Under the pieces are notes generated by a model. That model had not been told where the DNA came from. It ran no database searches and saw only the letters and a program-made list of their open reading frames with translations. 64,000 nucleotides of DNA from Metamycoplasma sp051549855 (GTDB taxonomy: Bacteria; Bacillota_I; Bacilli_A; Mycoplasmatales; Metamycoplasmataceae). Location: contig NZ_CP196080.1 of NCBI RefSeq assembly GCF_051549855.1, forward strand, positions 62,001 to 126,000. Direction: 5' to 3'. The position numbers and the translations under genes were made by a program. Shown here piece by piece: positions 21,484 to 31,476 of the stretch; the stretch's first letter is position 1; the number at the start of each line of letters is the position of its first letter.

Positions 21484-22366
21484 ACAAATCACTCATTTCA
21501 AGTATAAATTGTGCTTTTTGGGCATTGAAATTTACGTTGTTTTTTGACAATAGCAATTTATATTTTTTAGTCACTTCAATAGCCTGTTTTATATCTAGAT
21601 TGCTTGATAAAACTTCACGATTTATCAATAAAACTTCACGATAAAAATTATTTTGTTGTAATAAAACTTCTGAATAGTAAGTGTGTAAAAATTGTAACAA
21701 TATCCAACTGTTTTCTTTTGTCAAGTTTTGCACCAAAAGATTGATTAGTTGTGAATAGTTTTGTTCGTTACATGCTTGCAATAACAGTTCTAGACTATCT
21801 TCAATCTCTTGAGTATAAAAAGACTCAATAAATTGAGCGCTATCGGTTAAGAAAGCAAAAAAATGTTTAAATTTTGAATTTTCAAACAAAGTATTATTCA
21901 AAATGTTTGTTTCATTTTTTGAATTAATATCTACTACAACCGAGCGTGAAAAAATTGTTTTCAAAACCTTGTTTTTGTTATTAGTAGTCATTATTACAAA
22001 AACGTTTGGCTCTAGGTTTTCCAAGAATTTTAAAAGTAAGTTTAGCGAACTGGCATTACCATTTTCAATATTTTTAATAAGAATGATTTTGCTTTCTAAA
22101 CTATTCATTGATTGAGTAGTTTTGCAAATAGCTTCATTGACTGCTTCTTTGGTAAGAGTTTTATCGCTTTCTAAAATCGAAAAATTCAAATGACTTTGCA
22201 TTTGCGATATTGAATCAAATTTAATATCCTGAATATGATTTATAAAGTAAAGGACATAAGGTGATAAGTCGACTTTTTGATTTGTTGAAAATAAAATTGT
22301 TTGAATTTTTTTATTGTAGTGTGTTGCATTATCAATCAGTTGAAAAATATTTTCTCCACTTGCCAT
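21473..22366 (-). CDS. holB: DNA polymerase III delta' subunit
   Basis: A protein of 297 residues. Clamp-loader delta' of the reduced mycoplasma form: no intact Walker A, as usual for a non-hydrolysing delta', but recognisable IILIKNIENGNASSLNLLLKFLENLEPNVFVIMTTNNKNKVLKTIFSRSVVVDIN, equivalent to the KAANALLKTLEEPP..T......LP.TI.SRC region. Works with delta and tau (DnaX, same operon) to load the sliding clamp. The ATG overlaps the tmk stop (TAATG). Confidence 0.88.
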   Translation of the reverse strand: MASGENIFQLIDNATHYNKKIQTILFSTNQKVDLSPYVLYFINHIQDIKFDSISQMQSHLNFSILESDKTLTKEAVNEAICKTTQSMNSLESKIILIKNIENGNASSLNLLLKFLENLEPNVFVIMTTNNKNKVLKTIFSRSVVVDINSKNETNILNNTLFENSKFKHFFAFLTDSAQFIESFYTQEIEDSLELLLQACNEQNYSQLINLLVQNLTKENSWILLQFLHTYYSEVLLQQNNFYREVLLINREVLSSNLDIKQAIEVTKKYKLLLSKNNVNFNAQKAQFILEMSDLYGK

Positions 22367-23022
22367 TATTTAACCAAGTGATTTTCTAAAATTTCAGTTA
22401 CTGTTTTTAAAACTTCTTCGATTGGCAAAGAAGCATCAACAATCTTGAATTTGTCTGGTTCCTGACTGATAAGTTTATGGTATCCATCGTAAAGTTTTTG
22501 GTAATAGTCTAATTCATGATCTTCTAAGCGATCTAAATTCTGACGATTATTAGTAATTCTTGCTAGTGATTGTTCTGGTTTTAGGTCGAAATAAATCACT
22601 AAATCTGGCATGACTTGCTTATTGCTACCTAGCGATAAAGCAATTTTGTTTAATTGACGTACATCATCAATACCTAAATTACCCAACACTCCTTGATAAA
22701 TTAGAGATGAGTGAAGGTAGCGATCACTAATTACAACTTTATTTTCTTGTAGCGCAGGTCAAATGCATTTTTCTAAATTTAGACGTCGACTTGTAACGAA
22801 TAGAAGAGCGTCCACAGCAGGACTAAAATTATTTTTGTTATCGAGAATCATTTGACGAATTAGTTCAGCTTCACGAGAATTGCTGCTTCCTGGTTCTCTT
22901 GTGTAAATTACTTCAATGTTTGGATGTTTTGCTTTTAAGTACTCTTTGACATGCTTTAAAGCAGTAGTTTTTCCACCTCCATCCATACCCTCAAATGTGA
23001 TAAATTTTGCTCTTTTATTCAT
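22366..23022 (-). CDS. tmk: Thymidylate kinase
   Basis: A protein of 218 residues. P-loop TFEGMDGGGKTTA (about 9-21), DR(x) motif region TREPGSSNSREAELIRQMIL, SDRYLHSSLIYQG, and the lid NRQNLDRLEDHELDYY. Phosphorylates dTMP to dTDP with ATP, after thymidine kinase in salvage. Located between recR and holB as in the Firmicutes cluster. Confidence 0.95.
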
Positions 23023-23032
23023 AATGACTTCC

Positions 23033-23614
23033 TTACATCTTTACTTTGTACTCTAATGATTGTTTTAAGGTGATCGGATCAACAATGTCAATGGTTGCCC
23101 CAAAAGGAATTCCAGTACTTAATTGAAAAACTTCAATATTATTAGCACCCAAAATAGTTTTTAGTCTTTGCATGGTTATTTGACCGTTTAGATTAGTTGG
23201 CAAGGCTAAAATAACTTCTTGTATACCAGTGCAATATTGCAAAATTTCTTCAATAAGTTTTTGGTCAAAATTTTGTTTTTTAGTGCTTAGTAAATCACTT
23301 AAAACAAAGTATTTTCCTTTGTAAGTGCCAAGTTGTTCAAAAGATTTAATGTCCTGAGCTTTTTCTACAAAAACAACTTTTTTGGAGTTTTTGCGTTCTT
23401 CACAAATTTCGCAAATCTCATTTTTGCCAAAATTGTGACACAATTTGCACTCAATGATAGTGCTTTTTGTGTTTTTTATTACTTCTAAAAGACTATCAAT
23501 TTCCTTGCTGCTAGCTTTTAGAATTTTGAAAACAACTTTTTCTGCCATTCCCTGTGACAATCCAAAGGTTTGTTTGATTGCTAGTTTTAGCAATTCTAGT
23601 TGCTCGTTATTCAT
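23033..23614 (-). CDS. recR: Recombination mediator RecR
   Basis: A protein of 193 residues. Helix-hairpin-helix-like N-terminus (KQTFGLSQGMAEKVVFKIL), zinc finger CKLCHNFGKNEICEIC at about 57-72, then the Toprim domain (VVFVEKAQDIKSFEQLGTYKGKYFVL) and EVILALPTNLNGQITMQRLKTIL. With RecO (also in this window, 35375-36034) it loads RecA at gaps. Ends 10 bases before tmk. Confidence 0.95.
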   Translation of the reverse strand: MNNEQLELLKLAIKQTFGLSQGMAEKVVFKILKASSKEIDSLLEVIKNTKSTIIECKLCHNFGKNEICEICEERKNSKKVVFVEKAQDIKSFEQLGTYKGKYFVLSDLLSTKKQNFDQKLIEEILQYCTGIQEVILALPTNLNGQITMQRLKTILGANNIEVFQLSTGIPFGATIDIVDPITLKQSLEYKVKM

Positions 23615-23616
23615 TA

Positions 23617-23910
23617 TTAGAATGGTAGTCCTGTTGTTGGAACTTGTTTACTTAATTCTTCATATTCATTTTCGATTTTTTCAAGTGCTTCATTAATAGT
23701 AATAATGATTAAATCTTCTAGTGTTTCTGTATCTTCTGGGTCAACTAGTAATTCATTTAATTTTAAAGAGGTAATGGTTCTTGAACCTTTCATTACTAGT
23801 TTGATTCCTTGTTTTTCAACAACAAAATCTTTTTTAGAGATTTCTTTTTCTTTTAATTCCATTTCAGCTTGTAATTTTTTAGCTTGTTTTAACATTTCAT
23901 TAATATTCAT
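23617..23910 (-). CDS. YbaB/EbfC family nucleoid-associated protein
   Basis: A protein of 97 residues. Family signature MNINEMLKQAKKLQAEMELKEKEISKKDFVVEKQGIKLVMKG, then LLVDPEDTETLEDLIIITINEALEKI. Small DNA-binding dimer always found between dnaX and recR in this cluster. Starts 9 bases after the dnaX stop and ends 2 bases before recR. Confidence 0.95.
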   Translation of the reverse strand: MNINEMLKQAKKLQAEMELKEKEISKKDFVVEKQGIKLVMKGSRTITSLKLNELLVDPEDTETLEDLIIITINEALEKIENEYEELSKQVPTTGLPF

Positions 23911-23919
23911 ATTTATCTC

Positions 23920-26286
23920 CTAACTTCAATCTGTTTTTAAGGCATCACCAAAAATGTCTTGTAGTTTTTCATAACTATCATCTTTTTTTAGTGTTGGTAA
24001 CGGTGGCAAAGGACGAACTTGTCTTGATCTTATTAATTCAAAATTAGATTTGTAAAAATTCTTTGCTCTTTCCAGCTGTTGTCCTGTAGCAGCAAAAAGG
24101 TGTAAACTTTTGCCAAAAACACTTTGTACAAATCTTCAATAATCATCTTGTTTTTTTAGTTGATTAAATTTATCAACCACACTTTGATAATTACTTTGGA
24201 AAATAATGAATTGATCAGTACTAATAACAATTTTGAAATTTTCCAAAATGTTGATAAATGGAGTAAATTCATCATATTTGTTTAAGTCTTTAGCTTGTGC
24301 TATTTTTGAATCATAAATAGTTTTAGTTGCCCGCGGATTATTAGTTTTACTTTTATACATTGCTGACAACATCATTAAATTGATTAACTCATCCATTGTT
24401 AAGTCAGTGCTTTGGTTTTCAATCACATCATCTAAACCAAAAATATCTTTTGTGGCGATTGCATAATTTTCTTCAGTTTTATTATTTGTTAGAATATCTT
24501 CTTCAATCACACTGTATTCAGCAGTGACTTGATTTTGTTCAACTGCGAATTCTTGTGTTTTTTGCAAAATGTCTTCAACACTTGCGTTTGAACGAGCATA
24601 AAAACTATCGTTTGAGATATCATCATAACTTAGCATTTGGTTTAGACGGTCATAATTTTTCTCATGTTTTTTAGCATGTTGTTGACTGTACTCACCGCCA
24701 TCTAAATCACTCAACTCATTTAGTGACTCTGTCAATTTTTGTACTGGATTTAGTGTTGCTTGGCTGACAATCAGTTCAGGGACGTGTGTTGTTGTGATAG
24801 CAGTTTGTTCATCAGCCTCAATTTCTTGCAACAAATCTTCATTGTCTAGTGTTTCTTCATTTTTTAAGTCGAAAAAGTCGTTATTTTGTTCTTTTAACTC
24901 TTGTTCATAACTTTCTTTAACATTGTATTTCTCAATAGATGGATTAATGAAAACATTGTCAATTTGAATTGTTTGTTTTTCCTGTCTCTGACTTTCATTT
25001 TGTTCAAAATAATCTTCAACAACACTATTAGTTTGTGGTTTTATTTGAGCTTCATCAACAATTGAATCAATTGTTTTTCTTTCTAAATTACTATATTGTT
25101 CGTCGACAATATTTTTTTCTTTTTCCAAGAAGCTATTTTGTAAATTAGTGATTTTTTGTTCCATTAGTACTTCTGGACTTTCAATATTTTCACCAGAAGG
25201 GCTTGCAAAATCACTAGTACAAATTTTTAATAGTGCCAATTCGAAAGTTTGTTGTACTGTGTCGCTATATTTAATGTCTTTTAGTGCATCCACTAGTTGG
25301 TTCAAAATCACATAAGCACTTGCAATGTTTAGTTTTAATTGCTGAATTTGTTCAACTGAAAGAGATTTTAAAAATTTAGCTTTGTTAGTTTTATTTCAAA
25401 CAACAAAATCTTTAACCGCCTCCACCATTGCTAAAAGCATTCTTTCAATGTCGGCTCCATTTTCAATGTAACTGGTGACAAGTTCTAAAACTTCATTAAT
25501 GTTTTTAGCAGCAATAAGATTAATTAGGTTGATGATATTTTGTGTTGATGTCAAACCAAACATTTTTTCAACATCTTCAACTTTTACTTCATTTTCACCA
25601 GCAAATATTGACACTTGATCCGCCATACTCAAGGCATCACGCATTGCTCCATTTGCTAAGGTAGCAATCAATTTCAAAGCCTTATCTTCAAAACCAATAT
25701 TTTCATGTTTATAAACATTTACCAATTGTTGGAAGATAACTTCATTATCAATTCTCTTGAAATTAAATCTTTGTACCCGACTTAAAACAGTAACAGGAAT
25801 TTTTTGTGGATCAGTTGTTGCCAAAATGAAAATTACATGTTTAGGTGGTTCTTCAATAGTTTTCAGCAACGCATTTCAAGCATTTTTTGAAAGCATGTGA
25901 ACTTCATCGATAATGTAGATTTTGTAAGGTGATGAAGATGGAAGGTTATCAATATTTTCTTTTAACGTTCTGATGTCATCAACTCCAGTATTTGAAGCAG
26001 CATCAATTTCTAAAATATCAAGATTACGATCGATGTTTACTAAACACTCCTGGCAAGGTGAGTTTTCACTTTTTTCATCATGTTGGCAATTTAAAATTGA
26101 AGCAAAAATTTTGGCAACTGATGTTTTACCAGTACCACGAGGTCCACAAAATAAATAAGCATGAGAAATTTTGTGTGTTTTTATCACATTTTTAAGTGTG
26201 TTAACAATATGATCTTGCCCTTTTACTTCGTCAAATGTGTGGGGACGGTATTGACGATATAAAGCAATATAACCATTATCAGCCAT
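23920..26286 (-). CDS. dnaX: DNA polymerase III gamma/tau subunit
   Basis: A protein of 788 residues joined through TGA Trp codons. AAA+ domain: MADNGYIALYRQYRPHTFDEVKGQDHIVNTL, Walker A CGPRGTGKTSVAK at about 44-56, Walker B IYIIDEVHML, LLKTIEEPPKHVIFILATTDPQKIPVTVLSRVQRF. The zinc module has C-x10-C-x2-C, but the fourth Cys is replaced by Asn (PCQECLVN). The ~430-residue C-terminal tau part is acidic and poorly conserved. It forms the clamp-loader ATPase and bridges it to the polymerase. First gene of dnaX-ebfC-recR-tmk-holB-rsmI. Confidence 0.95.
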
Positions 26287-26390
26287 AAGACTCCTTTGAA
26301 TGAAATTAAATAATACTAATTTAATTTATTTTATTTTATCATAGACTAAATTGCTATAAATTTAAAGTTTTAAGAGATTGGTTTTTAAAC

Positions 26391-26412
26391 AAAAAAGCGC
26401 CGCTTGCGCTTT
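26391..26412 (-). terminator. Terminator after the YwaF-like gene
   Basis: Minus-strand hairpin AGCGC-AAGCG-GCGCT followed by TTTTTTGTTT; it begins at the stop codon. Confidence 0.8.
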
Positions 26413-27376
26413 AATGTCTAACAATTCATTTCGATTGTTTAAAATCTGCATAAACTTGTGATTTTTGCACAAAAAATCTGATTTTGTTTTCTTCGTTTCT
26501 ATATAAACCAATTTTTGAACCTAGAAAACAAATACCAAGTCCGATGAAATAGAAAATAATAAAAATTCCAATGTATAAAAATAAATGGTACGGCCAGCGA
26601 GTCAGTATACCCAAACTGTCTTTTTGGCTATTAGCTTGATCAATTCCCATATAAAACCAATTAGCATGTCAACGAACATCGGGAGTTATTTTTGTAGTTA
26701 AATAATTTAAACTAAAAACAAATATGGCAATCAAAATCATGGTAATAAGTGAGTCTTTTACCACCACCTTAGTGACTTTTTGTTTACCTAAAATTGTTAT
26801 TAAAGTTGACATAATTAACAAAAAAGCATGTGCAAAAAAGAAATCTCAAAAGGCAAATGAGTCTAATCCTCAATGGATTGGTATTCCGTGATTTGCTCTT
26901 TGCCAAAATTCGTTATTTGCCAAATCAGTTAGACTAAATGCTATTAAAGCTCCAATGTAAGCAAAAATGCAATAATATTTTGAATAATCAAAGCGATTGA
27001 AGATAATTGACAGAATTACTAAAAATATAAACAAACGACAATAGTGTAAAGGTATTATTTCTCAATAATTAGGAAACCCATTGGTAAATAAAATCAATAG
27101 TCTACCAAAAAAACAAATCAAAGATATAGTTCCAAACAAAGTTCAAAAGCTTGTCTTTTTTAAACCAAGAATTTGTGCTCTTTTTTCGTAACGTTGTCTA
27201 ATCAGCGAACGAAACAATCACAACAAAATGCACGTTAGTGCAACTAACGCAACTAGTGAATAATAAAGTGGCTTGGATTGCTCAAAATTTCAGTGTCCGC
27301 CGGCTCAATGAAAAAATCCTTTTTCAAAGACTTTTAGAGTCGGAAGATCTAGAGGTGCAAGGCTAGTTCTGGTCAT
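26411..27376 (-). CDS. YwaF-like (TIGR02206) integral membrane protein
   Basis: A protein of 321 residues with about seven to eight membrane helices, starting MTRTSLAPLDLPTLKVFEKGFFHWAGGHWN. Family marks: WEIIPLHYCRLFIFLVILSIIF (the PLHLC motif), YYCIFAYIGALIAFSLTDL, FAFWDFFFAHAFLLIMSTLI, and ITPDVRWHANWFYMG. The family is conserved in Firmicutes and Mollicutes and related in fold to TMEM164-like proteins; no reaction is established to my knowledge. Single gene, divergent from the AEC transporter. Confidence 0.8.
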
Positions 27377-27550
27377 CTTGAGTAAAATTATAAAGTAAAT
27401 AATTGTTTACAAAACACAATAAAAACAAGTTTTTTGTCTTATTTTTTTGTATCTAAAAAAGCAAAAAAATGCTTGGTAAAAGCACTATTCATGGATTGTT
27501 AAAAAATTATTTCTTTGTTTATTTGAGTGAGTTGCTTAAAGTTTTTAAAT

Positions 27551-27619
27551 ATGTGTCTTATTGTATAATTATGAGTGAGGCATAAGCCGAATAAAAATCA
27601 AATATTTTATAAGACACAT
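27551..27619 (+). promoter_or_regulatory. Promoter of the transporter-ldh unit with flanking 11-bp inverted repeat
   Basis: -10 box TATAAT at 27564-27569. A perfect inverted repeat, ATGTGTCTTAT at 27551-27561 and ATAAGACACAT at 27609-27619, places one arm just upstream of the -10 box and the other about 40 bases downstream. The first arm is not transcribed, so a protein-bound operator pair is more likely than an RNA hairpin. Confidence 0.5.
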
Positions 27620-27646
27620 TTGAGTGTCAAAAAATCAAGGAAAAAA

Positions 27647-28867
27647 ATGAAAGACTTTGTAAATGTTATAAGTCAACAAGGTATGTGGGGAGGAGTTCTT
27701 GCTACATGTACCTTCGTTGCTATAGGTTTTATAGTTACAAAGATGGGTTTATTTACTAAAGAAGTAAATCAAAAGATTTCTAAATTCACCCTTCAATGAG
27801 CTCTACCTTTTCTTTGCATCATAGCATTTATGCAACCAGCTTCTGCTAAGTTGGGTAAAGAAATAGGTACAATGATCGGAATAAGTGCAGCATTCTACAT
27901 TCTTGCTGCAATTATTTCAAAATTAGTTGTTAAATTTGGACCAAGAATGGTTCCAGGTTTAGTAAAACGTAAAGCATTAGTTTTATATGAAAAACAAAAT
28001 GGTTCACTAGAAGCTAGTGAAAACGAAAGAGAAGCAGCTATTGCTTCTATTGAAGCTAAATTGTTAACCATTATGATGATGATTTCATATGGTTCACTAC
28101 AATTCTTTGCTTACCCTATGGTTATAGCAATGAAGGGATCAATCTTTGACGAAAGTGCATTAGCACTAGCTCAAGTATGATGTATTCCATACATGATTGG
28201 AGCATTCTCATACGTATTGATTCAATATTCAGGACAAAAAGTCTCAGCAAAAAACATTAAACCAATTCTAAAAGCAGTATTCAGCCCAATGATGTGCTGT
28301 CTATACTTCTCACTATTCATGTGAGCTTTACAATTTGCACTTCCACACACATACAAAATTGTTGATGGTAAACCATATACTCAAGTTTCTGAAGGTGGAA
28401 TGCAATTCTGACATGGATTCAAAACTAATCTACCAGTATTTGGAAAAATTCTAGATGCAGGTACATCTATTATTTCACCATTAGCATGACTAGTTATTGG
28501 TGGAACACTTGCTACATCAAACTTGAAGGCAGCAGCTAAAAACCCATCAGTTTGAGTAGCAACAGCGCTAAAATTAGTTTTAATGCCACTAATTATGTTA
28601 GTAATCGCTCTTCCATTGGTACATGCAGGAGTGTTATCTCCAAGTACAGGAACCTTGTTAGTTCTATTTGGTGCAACTCCACCAGCTGCCGTATGTATTA
28701 TCTTTGCTGTTTCTGCAAAACACCCAGAAGTAGCATTAACTGCTGAAGTTTCAGCATTATCTACATTATTATGTTTAATTGCAATGCCTGTGTGAGTAAT
28801 TATTGCAAGCGTCGCAACAAAAGCAGTAGCTCCAGTTGCGAAAGTAGCAGCCACAGCAACAGCATAG
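27647..28867 (+). CDS. AEC (auxin efflux carrier)-family organic acid transporter
   Basis: A protein of 406 residues. I chose the ATG at 27647 because of the AAGG just before it. About ten hydrophobic helices in a 5+5 arrangement: GGVLATCTFVAIGFIVTKMGLF with the early WALPFLCIIAF, a cytoplasmic charged loop (residues ~100-145), and the second half TSIISPLAWLVIGGTLATSNLK, LKLVLMPLIMLVIALPL, LLVLFGATPPAAVCIIFAV, LLCLIAMPVWVII. The family includes malate permease MleP and other organic acid carriers. Being directly followed by lactate dehydrogenase, it probably moves lactate, malate or pyruvate. Fine specificity is inference. Confidence 0.85.
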
Positions 28868-28884
28868 AAATATATATGACAAAC

Positions 28885-28928
28885 TAAGGGCTAAATCATT
28901 AATATTGTTAATGGTTGGCTCTTTTCTT
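28885..28928 (+). terminator. Weak intercistronic hairpin between transporter and ldh
   Basis: GGGCTAA-ATCATTAA / TTAATGGTTGGCTC pairs with G-U pairs and one bulged A, followed by TTTTCTTT. It could act as a partial terminator or mRNA stabiliser. Confidence 0.4.
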
Positions 28929-28963
28929 TCAAAAACTAAACTTTAATATTTTTAAGGATAAAA

Positions 28964-29932
28964 ATGAAAAAAATTATTGTAGTAGGAATGGGAAACGTAG
29001 GATTCACATTCGTTAACATCGCTGTAAGTCGTGGATTACAAGCAAACTATGTGTTTGCAGACTTAAATGAAGAAGTGTGTGTAGCACATGCACGTGACTT
29101 CGAAGATCAAGTGGCTTTAATGCCAAGAAATAACTCGACTTTTAGAAGAGGAACTCTTTTAGAAGACGCAAAAGATGCAGATGTTGTGGTTATTACAGCA
29201 TCAATCCCAATGAAAAAATTAGCAGACCGTCTACAGCTAGCAGCAGACAATGCTAAATTAATGAAATCATTTGGAGATGATCTTAAAAAAGCAGGATTCC
29301 AAGGTACAGTTATTATTGCTGCTAACCCTTGTGATGTTATGGCAGCAGCAATTCATTATGCATCAGAACTACCATACAATAAAGTTATTTCAACAGGAAC
29401 ACTTCTAGACTCAGCAAGATTTAGAAAATTCATTGCTCAACGTCTATCAGTTTCAGCAGATTCAGTTCAAGCTGTTACTCTAGCAGAACACGGTGCTTCA
29501 TTAATGGCTCCGTGATCAATGTTAAAAGTTGGAGAAGCAAAAATTGAAGATTTAATTAAAGCTGGAAAATTCACAGAAGCTGACAAAGAACAAATTCTAA
29601 AAGACACAGTAGCAGAAGGACTTTACATTTATGCACGTAAAGGAAACACACAATTTGGAATTGGAACATCAATTTATGAAATTACAGATGCTATTATCAA
29701 CAACAAACGTCAAGTTATGACCGTAGGGGTTAAACTTCCAGAAAACTACAAAAATGCCGGAATTTATTCATCAATTCCAGTTATCGTAGGAGAAAATGGA
29801 TACGAATACTTACCTACAAAACCAAACATGACAAATGATGAATGAGCAGCATTTGAAAAATCAACTTCAGCTATTGCTAAAGTACATGAAGATGTTATGA
29901 ACTTAATCGGAATCAAAAAATCATTCCAATAA
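28964..29932 (+). CDS. ldh: L-lactate dehydrogenase
   Basis: A protein of 322 residues. NAD-binding GMGNVG at 8-13 with Asp of FADLNEE as ribose acceptor; VVVITASIPMKKLADRLQLA with the active-loop Arg; AANPCDVM; the substrate-binding LLDSARFRKFIA (Asp and Arg); catalytic His176 in LAEHGASLMAPWS. Reduces pyruvate to lactate with NADH, regenerating NAD for glycolysis. The loop that sets lactate versus malate preference (SIPMKK) departs from the usual QKPGE, so malate dehydrogenase activity is not fully excluded. AAGGAT site before the ATG. Confidence 0.9.
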
Positions 29933-29944
29933 TACTTTTCAAAG

Positions 29945-29976
29945 CCAACCTTTGGGTTGGTTTTTTTTTTTTTTTT
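29945..29976 (+). terminator. Terminator after ldh
   Basis: Hairpin CCAACC-TTTG-GGTTGG followed by 16 T. Confidence 0.95.
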
Positions 29977-29985
29977 TGTTTTTAT

Positions 29986-30021
29986 AACTAAAAACCCCAG
30001 CTTTCAAAAGCCAGGGTTTCT
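29986..30021 (-). terminator. Terminator after mscL
   Basis: Minus-strand hairpin AAACCC-T-GGCTTTTGAAAGCT-G-GGGTTT followed by TTAGTT; a second T run lies beyond. Confidence 0.7.
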
Positions 30022-30036
30022 AATTTCTCCTATATT

Positions 30037-30435
30037 TTATTTTTTGTTTGCGTTCATTTTTTTAAGTTCAGCTAAAATTAGTTCTTCTGTTGTAGGAACA
30101 GGTGTAACTGGTGCTGGAGCAGGTTTCTTAGAGTCTCTTCAGTTTTTAATTAAAAATACTAATAGAAGAGCAAAGAATATAATGAATGTTACAACGATAA
30201 ATGCAATTAAAGCACCAATGAATTTTTGGATGTTCATTCCATATAGGTTTTCTAATGACATATCTTTTGGAAGTTTAGATAGTACACTATAGTTAATTGC
30301 TCCCATGATAATATCTGTAGCTAGAGATGTTACTACAGCACCAAATACTGTACCAAGTACCATTCCAATAGCCAACATGAACATGTTACCTTTTAGAACA
30401 ACTTTTTTAGCGTCGTTATATGATTTTTTAAACAT
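30037..30435 (-). CDS. mscL: Large-conductance mechanosensitive channel
   Basis: A protein of 132 residues. N-terminal amphipathic helix MFKKSYNDAKKVVLKGNMFMLAIGMVLGTVFGAVVTSLATDIIM contains the pore helix M1; the second helix is IQKFIGALIAFIVVTFIIFFALLLVFLI. The C-terminal tail (KKPAPAPVTPVPTTEELILAELKKM) is the Pro-rich linker and cytoplasmic helix bundle. The homopentamer opens under hypo-osmotic shock, important for a cell without a wall. Confidence 0.95.
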
Positions 30436-30516
30436 AAATACAATTGTAGCTTATTTTTCGGAAAATGCTACAACTTTTTGTTTGTTAAAAGTAACAAAAA
30501 AGCGAAAAATGCTTTA

Positions 30517-31323
30517 TTATTCAGCACTTTCCTCGCTTTTTAGATTAGTATTCGTTTCAGTATTTTTAATCTTGTATAAGTCAAAAATGTTTTTATATCC
30601 ATATGGTTGTGGTTTTCTCGGCAGTCTTTTTAGATTCTTTCCATAACGGTTTTCAAGATATTCTTTGTATTCTGAAAGAACGTTAACATCCAAACCATTT
30701 CAATGAACTGAAATTAGTTTGTTTGTAAGGTTAGTAATTCAAGTTCGTTTGTATCTCGTTTTGAAATCGTCAATAACTAAAAAACCATCATATTTACTTT
30801 CTGAAAGTTTATTTATTGCCTCACGATATGTGATTTTTTTACCAAACATTCAGTATGTTAATGGGTTTAACATTTTACCTTTGTACGCTCCAAAAAGCAG
30901 TCACTTTTTGATTCAAATGCTTGCTATGGCGACATCCTGAAAATTGGCGTGTTTTTGATAACTTTTTCTTAGCAAGTTGTAAAAAGATAGAAATTTCTTT
31001 GCCTTTTTGACTGTTGTAGGTACAATAATGTTAATTTTTATGAAGAAATTGGTTTTGTAAAGACTTTCTTTTGAAACAACAAATTTGTTTTGAAAATCAT
31101 AATACTCAGAATAATTTGTATTATCCAAAACATTGTCAGGAGCAATCATTTTTAATTTGTCATATGAATCTTGTTTCATCATTACTTCAAAAAAATCTAG
31201 TGATGTAGTTAGGTCTTTATTGGTTGTTGCTGAAACCAAACTTAAACCATCCAAACTGTATCAAAGATTGTATTTTTGACACAACTCAATAAAATATTTC
31301 AATAATTCTAATTTGTTATACAT
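30517..31323 (-). CDS. Hypothetical protein, weakly LicD-like
   Basis: A protein of 268 residues. The N-terminus, KLELLKYFIELCQKYNLWYSLDGLSLVSATTNKDL and FFEVMMKQDSYDKLKMI, resembles the LicD fold opening (helix, then YxLxGGTLLGAxRH, then DDDIDxxMxRxDYExL). The acidic DDD motif needed for phosphocholine transfer is not preserved; the place reads TTSLDFFEVMM. Towards the C-terminus there is a basic region (RYGKNLKRLPRKPQPYGYKNIF). It may be a catalytically altered relative or a coincidence. Single gene on the minus strand, divergent from p80. Confidence 0.6.
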
Positions 31324-31422
31324 ATTCTCATAATTATACTATTCATTAAATTTTCAACTAGTCTTTTGCCATGGTAATTTTTGCCTTTTTGTCAAAATAC
31401 CATTGCAAATTGCATTTGTTGG

Positions 31423-31428
31423 TATAAT
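31423..31428 (+). promoter_or_regulatory. -10 box of the P80-P60 operon
   Basis: TATAAT 49 bases before the first ATG of the operon; no clear -35 box. Confidence 0.45.
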
Positions 31429-31476
31429 TCTTAATGATTTTATATTTAAAATATAAAAAACCTAAAAGGAGTATAA

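Noticed and set aside
28381..28854. 157-residue open frame on the minus strand
   Set aside because: It lies fully inside the AEC transporter gene on the other strand and its Ala/Thr-rich product has no domain; it is a shadow of the coding sequence.
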